Of a stretch of 64,000 nt of DNA, positions 17,965-26,063 are shown piece by piece. The stretch covers positions 682,001-746,000 of the forward strand of contig NZ_JAXIVS010000002.1 in NCBI RefSeq assembly GCF_034259325.1, written 5' to 3'. Both the position numbers and the translations under genes were made by a program. Each line of letters begins with the position of its first letter. Positions within the stretch are counted from its first letter, which is position 1. Under the pieces are notes generated by a model, which was given only the letters and a program-made list of their open reading frames with translations, made no database searches and was not told where the DNA came from. Source of the DNA: Hyalangium ruber (GTDB lineage: Bacteria > Myxococcota > Myxococcia > Myxococcales > Myxococcaceae).

Positions 17965-18509
17965 TCCTCACGGGTCCAGAGATTGCCCGAGCGGTGGGCG
18001 AAGGGCGGATCGACCTCGAGCCCTTCGAGCCCGACCGGCTCAACCCCAACAGCTACAACTACCGGCTCGGCCCCGAGCTGGTGGAGATCCACAACGACGT
18101 CATCGACCTGCGCGGCGAGCAGCACACGGTGCGCACGCGAATCCCTCCCGAGGGCTTCCTGCTCCAGCCCCGGCGCATCTACCTGGGCACGACGCTGGAG
18201 GTCATCGGCAGCGACACCTATGTGCCCAGCCTCATCGGCCGCTCGTCGTTGGGGCGACTGGGGCTGTTCCTGCAGATCACCGCCGACCTCGGCCACCTGG
18301 GCACGCGGCACAGCTGGACGCTGGAGCTCAAGGTGGTGCAGCCGCTCATCGTCTACGCGGGCATGCGCATCGGGCAGGTGTCCTTCTGGAAGCCCGAGGG
18401 GCTCGAGCTGCTCGAGGGCGCCCGCTACCTCCATCAGGCCCACAGCTACGCGCGCTTCTCCGGGCCGCAGACCAGCATGTTCCACAAGCTCCTGGACGAA
18501 CAGCCATGA
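17961..18509 (+). CDS. dcd: dCTP deaminase family protein
   Basis: A 182-residue trimeric dUTPase-fold protein. It shows MILTGPEIARAVGEGRI, LNPNSYNYRLG, the IGRSSLGRLGLF nucleotide-binding motif and HSWTLELKVVQPLIVYAGMRIGQVSFW; the Glu of TLEL aligns with the catalytic Glu138 of E. coli Dcd. Active dCTP deaminase would convert dCTP to dUTP. It overlaps the MFS gene by four bases and its paralogue by four bases, unlike housekeeping dcd genes, which suggests a role in a dedicated pathway. Activity is inferred from residue retention only. Confidence 0.85.
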   Translation: MILTGPEIARAVGEGRIDLEPFEPDRLNPNSYNYRLGPELVEIHNDVIDLRGEQHTVRTRIPPEGFLLQPRRIYLGTTLEVIGSDTYVPSLIGRSSLGRLGLFLQITADLGHLGTRHSWTLELKVVQPLIVYAGMRIGQVSFWKPEGLELLEGARYLHQAHSYARFSGPQTSMFHKLLDEQP

Positions 18510-19036
18510 TCCTCACCGGACCGAAGATTCAGCAGGAGGTGCGGGCAGGCAACATCCGCATCTCTCCTTTCAGCGAGGAGCAGATCAACCCCAACTCGTA
18601 TGACCTGCGGCTGGGGAACACGATCAAGGTCTACAAGGAGCACCTCCTCGACTCGCGCAAGAGCAACGAGACGATGACGCTGCACCTCCCTCCCGAGGGC
18701 CTGGAGCTGCGACCGGACACGCTCTACCTGGGCCACACGGCGGAGGAGGTCGGCAGCGACCGGTTCGTGCCCGTACTGCGGGGCAAGTCCTCCACCGGGC
18801 GCATCGGCCTGTTCGTCCACATCACGGCGGACCTCATCGACATCGGCTCGCACGGGCAGTTCACGCTGATGCTCCACGCGGTGCAGCCGGTGCGCGTCTA
18901 TCCGAACATGCGCATCGGGCAGGTGACGTTCTGGACCGTGCTCGGCGACATCACGCTCTACCAGGGCAAGTACCAGGGCAGCCGGGGGCCTCGGGCCTCG
19001 GAGGTCTACCGGGACTTCGACCGGGAGACGCCATGA
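18506..19036 (+). CDS. dCTP deaminase-like paralogue lacking the catalytic Glu
   Basis: A 176-residue paralogue of the preceding gene, sharing MILTGPKIQQEV, INPNSYDLRLG, GKSSTGRIGLFVHITADL and VYPNMRIGQVTFW. The position of the catalytic Glu (TLEL in the neighbour) is Met here: QFTLMLHAVQP, codon ATG. Loss of this Glu should abolish deamination by the known mechanism while the fold and nucleotide-binding SS-GR motif persist. It may be a regulatory subunit, a hetero-oligomer partner or an enzyme with another nucleotide chemistry. Overlaps both neighbours by ATGA. Confidence 0.8.
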   Translation: MILTGPKIQQEVRAGNIRISPFSEEQINPNSYDLRLGNTIKVYKEHLLDSRKSNETMTLHLPPEGLELRPDTLYLGHTAEEVGSDRFVPVLRGKSSTGRIGLFVHITADLIDIGSHGQFTLMLHAVQPVRVYPNMRIGQVTFWTVLGDITLYQGKYQGSRGPRASEVYRDFDRETP

Positions 19037-20169
19037 GGATCCTCACCGGCATCGACATTCCGTTCACGCCCTTCGGGGGCAGCCCCATCCTCTGCGACGA
19101 CTGGTACAGCCAGCCGCCGCCCGGCGTGCAGGTGCGCTTCCTGACCCTGGCGCCTCCGGAAGGGACCGGCCGGTGGTGGGCGATGGAGGACGTGCATTTC
19201 CTGGAGGCGCGGAAGGCGCGCACGCAGGAGGGGTTCGACGCGTACGTCCAGCAGCTCCGGCGAGAGGTGGCCCGCCACGTGGCCGACTTCCGCCCCACGC
19301 TCATCCACTGCCAACACCTCAACTTCGGCCTGTCGCGCGCCTTCGCGGAGGAGGCTCCGGGCATCGCCAAGGTGGGCATCTGCCATGGCACCGACGTGCA
19401 GAGCGCGACGCAGTCCGGGTTCTTCCTGGCCAACTTGCGCGCCATTCGCGCGGGCATGAACGCGCTGCTCTTCCCGGCTCGGCGCATGGCGGACGACTAC
19501 TTCGCCGTCGATCCCTGTGAGCTCGAGCACACGGTGCTCCCTCATGGAATTCCGGATCGGTTCTATGCGCCTCGACCCGAGGGGCAGCGGGCTCCCTCGT
19601 TGCGCGTGCTGTATGCCGGACGGCTGACGCCGTGGAAGGGCGCGGACATCGCCGTGTCCGCGATGCGCTACCTGCCCGAGGACGTGTCCCTCTCAGTCGT
19701 GGGAGGCGAGGATTCGCCCGGCTACCTGGACCAACTCCGCGCCGAGGTGACCACGCATGGGCTGGAGGCCCGCGTCCACTTCGAGGGACACCTGCCCCGC
19801 GAGCGGCTCGTGGAGCGCTTCTCCGACTTCGACGTCTGCGTCTTCCCGTCGCGGCGCCTGGAGGCGTTCTCCCTGACCACCATCGAGGCGCAGGCCCGGG
19901 GGCTCGTGGTGGTGTACGCCGGCGCGGGCGGAGGGATCGTCGACGCGGTGGGCGAGTCGGGCCTGCAGGTCCGAGAGAACACGCCCGAGGTGCTGGCCTC
20001 CTCGCTCGCCAGGCTGCGTGCCGAGCCGGCGCTGCTGGAGCACTACCGCGCTCGGGGCTATCGCAACGCGGAGCAGTACCGGATGTCCGTCATCCGTCCG
20101 CGCTTCTTCGCGCTCGCTCGGGAGCACGCTCTACGTTCCCGGGCGAACGGCCCCCCTCCTCTGGCATGA
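19033..20169 (+). CDS. Glycosyltransferase family 4 protein
   Basis: A 378-residue GT-B glycosyltransferase. The N-terminal domain has RPTLIHCQHLNFGLSRAFAEE and GICHGTDVQS; the C-terminal donor domain has LRVLYAGRLTPWKGADIAV, VGGEDSPGYLDQLR, HFEGHLPRERLVERFSDFDVCVFPSR and the EX7E motif EAFSLTTIEAQA. This is the typical layout of retaining GT4 enzymes using nucleotide-sugar donors. It is last in the MFS-Dcd-Dcd'-GT4 chain with a four-base overlap, so it may glycosylate the product handled by those proteins; acceptor unknown. Confidence 0.88.
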   Translation: MRILTGIDIPFTPFGGSPILCDDWYSQPPPGVQVRFLTLAPPEGTGRWWAMEDVHFLEARKARTQEGFDAYVQQLRREVARHVADFRPTLIHCQHLNFGLSRAFAEEAPGIAKVGICHGTDVQSATQSGFFLANLRAIRAGMNALLFPARRMADDYFAVDPCELEHTVLPHGIPDRFYAPRPEGQRAPSLRVLYAGRLTPWKGADIAVSAMRYLPEDVSLSVVGGEDSPGYLDQLRAEVTTHGLEARVHFEGHLPRERLVERFSDFDVCVFPSRRLEAFSLTTIEAQARGLVVVYAGAGGGIVDAVGESGLQVRENTPEVLASSLARLRAEPALLEHYRARGYRNAEQYRMSVIRPRFFALAREHALRSRANGPPPLA

Positions 20170-20176
20170 TCGATTT

Positions 20177-20485
20177 ATGTGCCGGAACATCAAGCTGCTC
20201 CATCACTTCGAGCCGCCCGCGTCCAAGGAGGAGATCCGTGATTCGGCCCTCCAATATGTCCGGAAGCTGAGCGGGATGCGGGCCCCCTCGCGAGCCAACC
20301 AGGCGGCCTTCGACCGCGCCGTGGACGAAGTCACGGCAACGATCACCCGGCTCTTCGCCTCCCTGGAGTCCCACGGTCCGCCACGGACACGCGAGGCGGA
20401 GAAGCTCAAGGCCATCGACCGCGGACTCAAGCGGGAGGCGCAGGTGCGAGCCCGCGTCCTCCAAAACATGTCCCGCCAGCGTTAG
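20177..20485 (+). CDS. DUF2277 domain protein
   Basis: A 102-residue basic helical protein. The start MCRNIKLLHHFEPPASKEE and the RAPSRANQAAFDRAVDEV segment are characteristic of DUF2277. Function is unknown; members are small soluble proteins found across bacteria. Its ATG at 20177 is seven bases after the GT4 stop codon, so it may be the fifth gene of that operon, but the family is often encoded alone. A hairpin with a T-run follows at 20681. Confidence 0.85.
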   Translation: MCRNIKLLHHFEPPASKEEIRDSALQYVRKLSGMRAPSRANQAAFDRAVDEVTATITRLFASLESHGPPRTREAEKLKAIDRGLKREAQVRARVLQNMSRQR

Positions 20486-20680
20486 CCGGCCGCTGACACG
20501 CGCCGCCGAACAGAAGGACGGGCTCACCGGTGGGGGTACGCAGGTCGCGGGTCCCTCGTCTCGGCGCGGGGCCCCCCGTCAGCGGACGGGTCCTCCCGCG
20601 CCGGCCGTCCCGCTCTCCCTCGGCTCACGGACTCCCTTTACACCGTGGGTTCAAGGGCCCCCTCGGGTCGCACTCTCGCC

Positions 20681-20707
20681 AAACCTGTCTGGTTGTCTGA
20701 CAGGTTT
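20681..20707. terminator. Inverted repeat with T-run between convergent genes
   Basis: A perfect 9-base stem (AAACCTGTC at 20681-20689, GACAGGTTT at 20699-20707) with a 9-base loop, followed by one more T on the plus strand and preceded by A-richness for the minus strand. It lies between the DUF2277 gene and the convergent AraC gene and most simply acts as a bidirectional terminator. A protein operator is the alternative. Confidence 0.5.
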
Positions 20708-20756
20708 TGACGAACCCCGCCGACGGAGGGGCTGGTCCCTCTGTGTGCCCACGGCC

Positions 20757-21659
20757 TTACGACGGCGCTTCGGGCGAGACCGCCAACACCTTCCTTCTCC
20801 AAGCAGCCGGAGTGAGCCCGTGGACACGCCGGAAGAGGCGGATGAAGTGCGTCACGTCCGCATAGCCCACCCGCTCGGCGATGATGTCCACACGCTCGTC
20901 CGTTCCCCGAAGCCGCCTGCGGGCCTCCGCCATCCGCCGCTCGAGGATCCAGTCCCCCACCGTGCGGCCCGTCTCGCGCCGGACGACGGTCGCCACATGG
21001 GTGGAGGTGCGCCCCACTACGCCGGCCACGTCCGCGAGCGACAAGGGCTTGAGGCCGTTCAGCTCGATATAGGAGAGGACCTGGCGCGTCAGGCCCAGGC
21101 CGGCCGATACGGGGGCCGAGACCGGGACCTCGATCCGCTCCAGCTCGATGAGGACGAGTCTCAAGAGGGCGGTCAGCGCCTCGTCCCGCCCCCTCGCCTC
21201 TCCCTCGAACTCCGTCGCCATGGCGCGCAGCCACCCCTCCAGCCGACGACGCTGGGCCGCCGAGGGACGCAGCACCGGGTGGCAACCGCCACGGATCTGA
21301 AGGAAGGGGCGCAGCCACAGCTCCGGCTCTTCTCCCCAGCCGCTTCCCTGCGCGAACGCCTCGGGACGGAACGCGAGCCCCCAGCCCTCCGCGTCCTGAG
21401 CGTGTGCGGGGCCGTGGGGGTCGCCGGGAGGGATGAGGTGAACGTCCCCCTCCTGAAGCGAGAGTTCCCCCGCGTGCTGGATGCGCGAGTGTCCTCGCGT
21501 GATCAACAGGATCACGGCGTACGAGTGAACGGAGGAGCCCGCGGCACCGTGCGACGACGAGCTTCGATAGGGCCCCACCCACAAGGGCACGCGTCCCGAC
21601 TCGAACGCCTCGCGCGCTGGGGTGGCCGGGTGCTCGCCGTGCGCTCGACTCCTGGGCAT
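20757..21659 (-). CDS. AraC-family transcriptional regulator
   Basis: About 300 residues. The N-terminal half is a cupin-like sensing domain (ILLITRGHSRIQHAGELSLQEGDVHLIPPG). The C-terminal 100 residues form the double HTH: LSLADVAGVVGRTSTHVATVVRRETG and VDIIAERVGYADVTHFIRLFRRVHGLTPAAWRR. ATG 21659 leaves a 10-base gap after the thioredoxin reductase stop; an upstream start at 21695 would overlap that gene. The pairing suggests that it is cotranscribed with and possibly regulates the reductase; the effector is unknown. Confidence 0.88.
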   Translation of the reverse strand: MPRSRAHGEHPATPAREAFESGRVPLWVGPYRSSSSHGAAGSSVHSYAVILLITRGHSRIQHAGELSLQEGDVHLIPPGDPHGPAHAQDAEGWGLAFRPEAFAQGSGWGEEPELWLRPFLQIRGGCHPVLRPSAAQRRRLEGWLRAMATEFEGEARGRDEALTALLRLVLIELERIEVPVSAPVSAGLGLTRQVLSYIELNGLKPLSLADVAGVVGRTSTHVATVVRRETGRTVGDWILERRMAEARRRLRGTDERVDIIAERVGYADVTHFIRLFRRVHGLTPAAWRRKVLAVSPEAPS

Positions 21660-21669
21660 CCCCTGTGTC

Positions 21670-22605
21670 CTAGCGATGGCCAGAGCCGACTTCAACCACT
21701 CCCTCCATGTTGAGCGTGTGGTTCATCATGTACGCGGCGGTGGCTCCCGCCGCCGCCGCCAGGAGCGCTCCCTGCAGAAGGGTCGTAAGGTCTCCCGCCG
21801 CGAAGAGGCCCGGAAGGGAGGTCTCCTTGTGCTCGTTCACGCGCACGAAGCCCTGGTCATCGAGCGCAAGGCCCAGGCGTTGGACGAGCTCGACCTGGCG
21901 CTGAGGCGGTCTCGCGAACAGGACCTCCCGAACGACCTGGGTGCCATCCTCCAGCTCCACCGCCCTCAGGTGCTCCCCCTTCTCGTCGGCGAGCAGACGC
22001 CGGATGCGCCGCTCCTCCAACCGCACCTCTGCCTGGGCCAGCCGGTGCCGTTGCTCGGCGGGTATCTCGAAGCTGCCCTCGGTGAAGACCACGACGTCGG
22101 GGGTCCAGCCCCGGACGAAGAGGGCGAAGTCCAGGAACATCGGGCTCGTGGCCAGCACGCCCCAGGAGCGCTCGCGCACCTCCCAGCCGTGGCAATAGGG
22201 GCACTGGAAGATGCTCTTGCCCCACAGCTCGCGATAGCCGGGCAGATCCGGGACTTCGTCCACCATTCCCGTCGCCAGCAGCACGCGCCGGGTCCGCACC
22301 TCCTCGCCACCATCCAGGGTTACTCGGAAGCCAGAGGCGAGCGGCTCGATGCGCTGGACGCGGACTTCCCGTAGCTCGACGTCGTAGGGACGGAGCTGCT
22401 CTCGGCCGATCCTTCGGAACTCGCTGGGAGGCGTGCCATCCCGGGTGACAAAACCCTGAATGTGCTCGGCGGCCGCGTTCCTCGGCGTTCCGAAGTCACA
22501 GAGCAGCACCTTCTTGAGGCCACGCCCGAGCACCAGGGCCGCGCTCAGGCCCGCGGGGCCGCCCCCGACAATCACCACGTCCTTCACTCCGGATTCACGC
22601 TTCAC
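21670..22605 (-). CDS. Thioredoxin-reductase-like NAD(P)/FAD-dependent oxidoreductase
   Basis: A 311-residue flavoprotein: VVIVGGGPAGLSAALVLGRG binds FAD near the N-terminus, a redox CPYC motif sits at about residues 132-135 (FQCPYCHGWEVRE), and GLFAAGDLTTLLQGALLAAAAG closes the C-terminal FAD contact. The GTG at 22605 is backed by AGGAGG seven bases upstream. The NADPH-site glycine motif (GVLATSPMFLDF, normally GxGxxA) is degenerate, a feature of reductase-like subfamilies that may not use NADPH in the usual way. Cotranscribed with the AraC regulator. Confidence 0.85.
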   Translation of the reverse strand: MKRESGVKDVVIVGGGPAGLSAALVLGRGLKKVLLCDFGTPRNAAAEHIQGFVTRDGTPPSEFRRIGREQLRPYDVELREVRVQRIEPLASGFRVTLDGGEEVRTRRVLLATGMVDEVPDLPGYRELWGKSIFQCPYCHGWEVRERSWGVLATSPMFLDFALFVRGWTPDVVVFTEGSFEIPAEQRHRLAQAEVRLEERRIRRLLADEKGEHLRAVELEDGTQVVREVLFARPPQRQVELVQRLGLALDDQGFVRVNEHKETSLPGLFAAGDLTTLLQGALLAAAAGATAAYMMNHTLNMEGVVEVGSGHR

Positions 22606-22802
22606 TTCCGACCTCCTGATGCGGAAGAGATAAGGGCCGGGCTGGGGACTTCCCAGGGCGGATGCTCCTGCGGAATCGGCGGATCCTTCGATTCCCTGCA
22701 CGCCGGGCCCCTTGCATCCAGGGTCCTCCGGAGACAACCTGGGAGGGCGGTTCTCAGACGCGCGACGCAAGACGTCAGACCCGAGCGCTATGCCTGCCTC
22801 CT

Positions 22803-23396
22803 ATGGAACCGGGCATGGGCGTCGAGGAACATGGGGAAGGAATGGAACGGAAGCCAGCCACCTACGCGGATTTGGAGGCACTCCCCGAGCACATGGTGGG
22901 GGAGCTCATCGCCGGTGAGCTGTACGCCAGCCCTCGGCCGGCGGCGCCTCACACGGTGGCCGCTTCCCGACTGGGCGGCGAGTTGTTGGTCGCGTTCGAT
23001 CGGGGACGCGGTGGCCCTGGGGGGTGGATCCTCCTCGATAAGCCAGAGCTGCACGTCGAGGGGGATGCACTGGTGCCGGACATTGCCGGCTGGCGCCGGG
23101 AGCGGATGCCCCAACCTCCTCGCACCGCGGCCTTCACCCTGGCTCCGGACTGGGTGTGCGAGGTGCTCTCCACGTCAACGGCCGCGCTGGACCGGGCGGT
23201 CAAACTGCCCGTCTACGCGCGCGAAGGCGTTCGGCATGTCTGGCTGGTGGACCCGGTGCTGCGCACGCTGGAACTCTTCCGGCTCGAAGAAGGACGCTAC
23301 ACACTGCTCGTCACGCATACCGGCGGGGCGCTGGTGCGGGTCGAGCCCTTCGAGGCCCTCGAGTTGGAGTTGGCGTTCCTCTGGGGCGAGCGATAG
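22803..23396 (+). CDS. Uma2 family endonuclease-fold protein
   Basis: About 197 residues of the Uma2 (DUF820) family, a PD-(D/E)XK restriction-endonuclease fold. It has ATYADLEALPEHMVGELIAGELY, the acidic site in ALVPDIAGWRRERMP, then WVCEVLSTST and YAREGVRHVWLVDP. The start is uncertain: ATG 22803, 22815 and 22842 are all in frame, and the conserved part begins at 22842. Uma2 proteins are abundant in cyanobacteria and myxobacteria and their biological target is unknown. A clear paralogue lies at 30369-30932. It is 17 bases upstream of the Ser/Thr kinase gene. Confidence 0.88.
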   Translation: MEPGMGVEEHGEGMERKPATYADLEALPEHMVGELIAGELYASPRPAAPHTVAASRLGGELLVAFDRGRGGPGGWILLDKPELHVEGDALVPDIAGWRRERMPQPPRTAAFTLAPDWVCEVLSTSTAALDRAVKLPVYAREGVRHVWLVDPVLRTLELFRLEEGRYTLLVTHTGGALVRVEPFEALELELAFLWGER

Positions 23397-23413
23397 GCGC
23401 GGGCAAGGGTGAC

Positions 23414-24784
23414 ATGGGACGAGCGCGAGACTCTGATCTGCATCCAGCCCGGCTCCCCGTGGGTACGGAGGTGGGCCCCTGGCGCGTGCTGGGCAGCAGC
23501 GCCCAAGGAACCTATGGGGCTGTCTACCGCGCCGTCCGCGTGGGCGAGGAGGGCGCAAAGCCTGTAGCCCTCAAGCTCGCCCTCCTCCCATGGGATCCTC
23601 GCTTCCAGCGCGAGGCGGTGTTGCTCGATCGCATCCGCCACCCCAATGTCCCGCTCCTGAGTGACCATGGGTACTGGCGGCATCCCTCGGCCGCTGTCTA
23701 CCCCTGCCTTGTCATGGAGTGGGTGGAAGGAACTCCGCTGTACGACTGGGCTCTGGAGTACTCCCCCACGTCCCGGCAGATGGCACGGCTCCTTGCCCAA
23801 CTCGCGCGTGTCCTCCAGGCGACCCATTCGGCCAGCGCCGTCCACAGGGACGTGAAGGGCAGCAATGTCTTGGTGCGGCACTCCGACAGCCGCCCCTTCC
23901 TCATCGATTTCGGCGCTGGGAACTACGCCGGAGCCGAACGCCTGACGTGGCAGGCGCTTCCTCCCGGGACCAATGGGTACCGCGCTCCCGAGGCGTGGCA
24001 CTTCGCCCTGCGCTCGCTCCTCGACAAAGAGGCGCACTACACCGCAGGGCCGGCCGATGACGTGTTCGCGCTCGGCGTCACCGCCTACCGGCTCGTCACT
24101 GGCCAGTACCCACCGCCCACCGAGCCCGAGGCCGACACGGCGCGGACCTGGTACCCGGAGAGCGTGGGGCCACAGCCTCCGCTGGCGCTCAACCCCCAGG
24201 TCGATCCGCGCTTGAGCGCGGTGATCCTCCGCATGCTCTCTGTGTGGCCCGAGGCACGCGGCACGGCGGAAGAGCTCGCCGAAGCACTGGAGCACATCGC
24301 CGAGACACCGGTCCCCGAGGCCGCTCCGCCTCCTGCGGAGCCCCTGCCCTCTGCGGGCTGCCAAGCCGCAACGACTCAAGCTCGCGCGCGATTGCGCTCC
24401 TGGCAGCGAATAATGGTCCTGGCCGCGTCGATCGCGCTGTGGGTGGTCGGCATGACGCAGACCACGGACTGGCTGCCCGAGGGGAGCTTCGTTGGCTGTG
24501 AAGATGCTGGCACGGTCGCGCTGGGAGACAGCGCCCAGGTGGAGGAAGACACGCCGGATGCGCCGCCTCGTCCGACAGGCGTCCGCCGCGACATCCCCAA
24601 GAAGCCCCTGCCGGGTCAGCAGCACGCTCCCTGTGGCAAGAGCGAGGAGGCGATCCGGGGTGGGTGCTGGATCAAGCACGGAGGAGCCGTGCCTCCGTGC
24701 CCGTACTACGCCTACGAGTGGGAAGGCGCCTGCTACCTGCCCTTCCTCCAGCCCCCGCGCCCGGCGACCTCCGAGCAGCCATGA
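23414..24784 (+). CDS. Membrane Ser/Thr protein kinase
   Basis: A 456-residue Hanks-type kinase. The kinase domain (about residues 20-290) has a degenerate Gly loop (GSSAQGTYGAVYRA), Lys54 in VALKLAL, the catalytic loop VHRDVKGSNVLV (Asp146), the metal-binding IDFGAGN (Asp165) and YRAPEAW. A single membrane segment (IMVLAASIALWVVGM) is at about residues 335-350. The extracytoplasmic tail ends with a four-Cys module (PCGKSEEAIRGGCWI, PPCPYYAYEWEGACY) seen in many myxobacterial kinases. All catalytic residues are present, so it should be active. Downstream genes are close (18 bases). Confidence 0.92.
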   Translation: MGRARDSDLHPARLPVGTEVGPWRVLGSSAQGTYGAVYRAVRVGEEGAKPVALKLALLPWDPRFQREAVLLDRIRHPNVPLLSDHGYWRHPSAAVYPCLVMEWVEGTPLYDWALEYSPTSRQMARLLAQLARVLQATHSASAVHRDVKGSNVLVRHSDSRPFLIDFGAGNYAGAERLTWQALPPGTNGYRAPEAWHFALRSLLDKEAHYTAGPADDVFALGVTAYRLVTGQYPPPTEPEADTARTWYPESVGPQPPLALNPQVDPRLSAVILRMLSVWPEARGTAEELAEALEHIAETPVPEAAPPPAEPLPSAGCQAATTQARARLRSWQRIMVLAASIALWVVGMTQTTDWLPEGSFVGCEDAGTVALGDSAQVEEDTPDAPPRPTGVRRDIPKKPLPGQQHAPCGKSEEAIRGGCWIKHGGAVPPCPYYAYEWEGACYLPFLQPPRPATSEQP

Positions 24785-24801
24785 ACTTCTTGGACCGCTA
24801 A

Positions 24802-25134
24802 ATGAATGACCCGCCGTCTCGCGACAGACCCTGGTGGCACTACGCGGTCATCGCCTGCGTCACGTTCGCCCTCCCCATGCTGATGATCCTGGATTTGCCC
24901 TGGCATGCCCTCTGCGCCTGGCTGATCGCGGTCCTGGTGTACCTGGGCCTCCTTGGAGTCTTTGGCACCCGCTTCGTCATCGAGGGTGGCATCTTCGTGT
25001 TCTTTCTCGCCGCTCTCATGGCGGCGGTGCTCAACGTCTCTCACCACTTACAGGAACGGGCAGAGACAGCTTCGCGACCCCCTCTTCAGACCCTTGGGTT
25101 AGAGTGCCCCACCGATTCCGGAGGTAACGCATGA
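24802..25134 (+). CDS. Small membrane protein of unknown function
   Basis: A 110-residue protein with three hydrophobic segments (YAVIACVTFALPMLMIL, LCAWLIAVLVYLGLLGVF and GGIFVFFLAALMAAVLNV) and a polar C-terminal tail. It lies between the kinase gene and the PrcB-like gene, overlapping the latter by four bases (ATGA), so it is part of that operon. No known family recognised. Confidence 0.7.
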   Translation: MNDPPSRDRPWWHYAVIACVTFALPMLMILDLPWHALCAWLIAVLVYLGLLGVFGTRFVIEGGIFVFFLAALMAAVLNVSHHLQERAETASRPPLQTLGLECPTDSGGNA

Positions 25135-25532
25135 GCGAGGCACAGGCCCAGAACACGGCCTTCAGCGAGGTGTTCCGTGACGGGCTCAACGGCAGCGACA
25201 AGCCCGAGCACCATGTCCTCTCCTCGCGCGAGGAGTACGAGGCCTGGTTCGAGCATGCCCGGCGCCGCTACCCGCCCAGCGCCGCCGAGGTGGACTTCGC
25301 CCAGGAGGTCGTCCTCGTCGTCAGCGCCGGCCGCAAGTCCACCACCGGCCATGACATCCAGGTGGTGCGCGTGGTGGACCTCTCCGGAGTGCTGGGCGCT
25401 CCCGTGACGTGCGTGCTCTATCGGGAGACCTCCCCCTCGGCCCAGTCCGGCGCGGGCGATGCACTCACCTACCCGGTTCACATGGTGAAGGTGCCGCGCC
25501 GCGACACGCAGTACGTGTTCGCCCGGGGCTGA
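25131..25532 (+). CDS. PrcB C-terminal domain-like protein
   Basis: A 133-residue soluble protein. The segment VDFAQEVVLVVSAGRKSTTGHDIQVVRV, followed by beta-strand YRETSPSAQ and MVKVPRRDTQYVF, matches the PrcB_C pattern named after a Treponema protease-complex subunit. There is no signal peptide. It overlaps the small membrane protein gene and ends the kinase operon. The family often accompanies proteases, but none is adjacent, so the role is unknown. Confidence 0.65.
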   Translation: MSEAQAQNTAFSEVFRDGLNGSDKPEHHVLSSREEYEAWFEHARRRYPPSAAEVDFAQEVVLVVSAGRKSTTGHDIQVVRVVDLSGVLGAPVTCVLYRETSPSAQSGAGDALTYPVHMVKVPRRDTQYVFARG

Positions 25533-25676
25533 GCTCCGTGTACGCCAACCCCGGGGGTCCTCCCCTCCCCCTCCCCGGGTGCCTGTACGATAGGAGGCGG
25601 TGGGCATGCACGCGTCTTGCGGACCCATGCCCAGCGGTTGGAGCCTGTCACTCGCGATCTCACCACGGGGGCCGTC

Positions 25677-26063
25677 GTGCAACGGGTGCTGGTGCTGGAG
25701 GACGATGACGACCTGAGGTTCCTGCTGTGTGACTTGCTGGTGGCCTCCGGCGCGAAGGCCTGTGTGAGCGTCGACTCCTTCGAGGCGATGGTGCTCCGCA
25801 AGGAGCAGGTACTCGAGTGCGGCCTGGCCCTGCTCGACGTCAACCTGGGGGGAGGCGTGCCCAGCGGGCTGGACGCCTACCACTGGCTCAAGGAGCACGG
25901 CTTCACCGGGGGCATCGTCTTCCTCACCGGCCATGCCCGCTCCCACCCACTCGTGCGTCAGGCGCGCGAGCTGACCGGGGCGCGGGTGCTGTCCAAGCCC
26001 GTCAACGCGAAGGAGCTGATGGCGCTGGTGAAGGAGCCCCATGGCCCAGGCTCCACCTCCTAG
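25677..26063 (+). CDS. Single-domain response regulator
   Basis: A 128-residue receiver domain with no output domain: acidic pocket in VLVLEDDDDLRFLLCDLL, phospho-accepting Asp in ALLDVNLGGG (about residue 53), Thr in VFLTGHA and Lys in VLSKPVNAKEL. The GTG at 25677 follows GGGG at six bases and fits the domain boundary; a TTG further upstream would add an unconserved tail. It overlaps the next gene, a kinase-like membrane protein, by 23 bases, which argues for a working pair. Confidence 0.85.
   Translation: MQRVLVLEDDDDLRFLLCDLLVASGAKACVSVDSFEAMVLRKEQVLECGLALLDVNLGGGVPSGLDAYHWLKEHGFTGGIVFLTGHARSHPLVRQARELTGARVLSKPVNAKELMALVKEPHGPGSTS

Noticed and set aside
20681-20707. Inverted repeat as an operator for the AraC regulator
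   Set aside because: It lies after the stop codons of both flanking convergent genes, with a T-run; a terminator is the simpler explanation.
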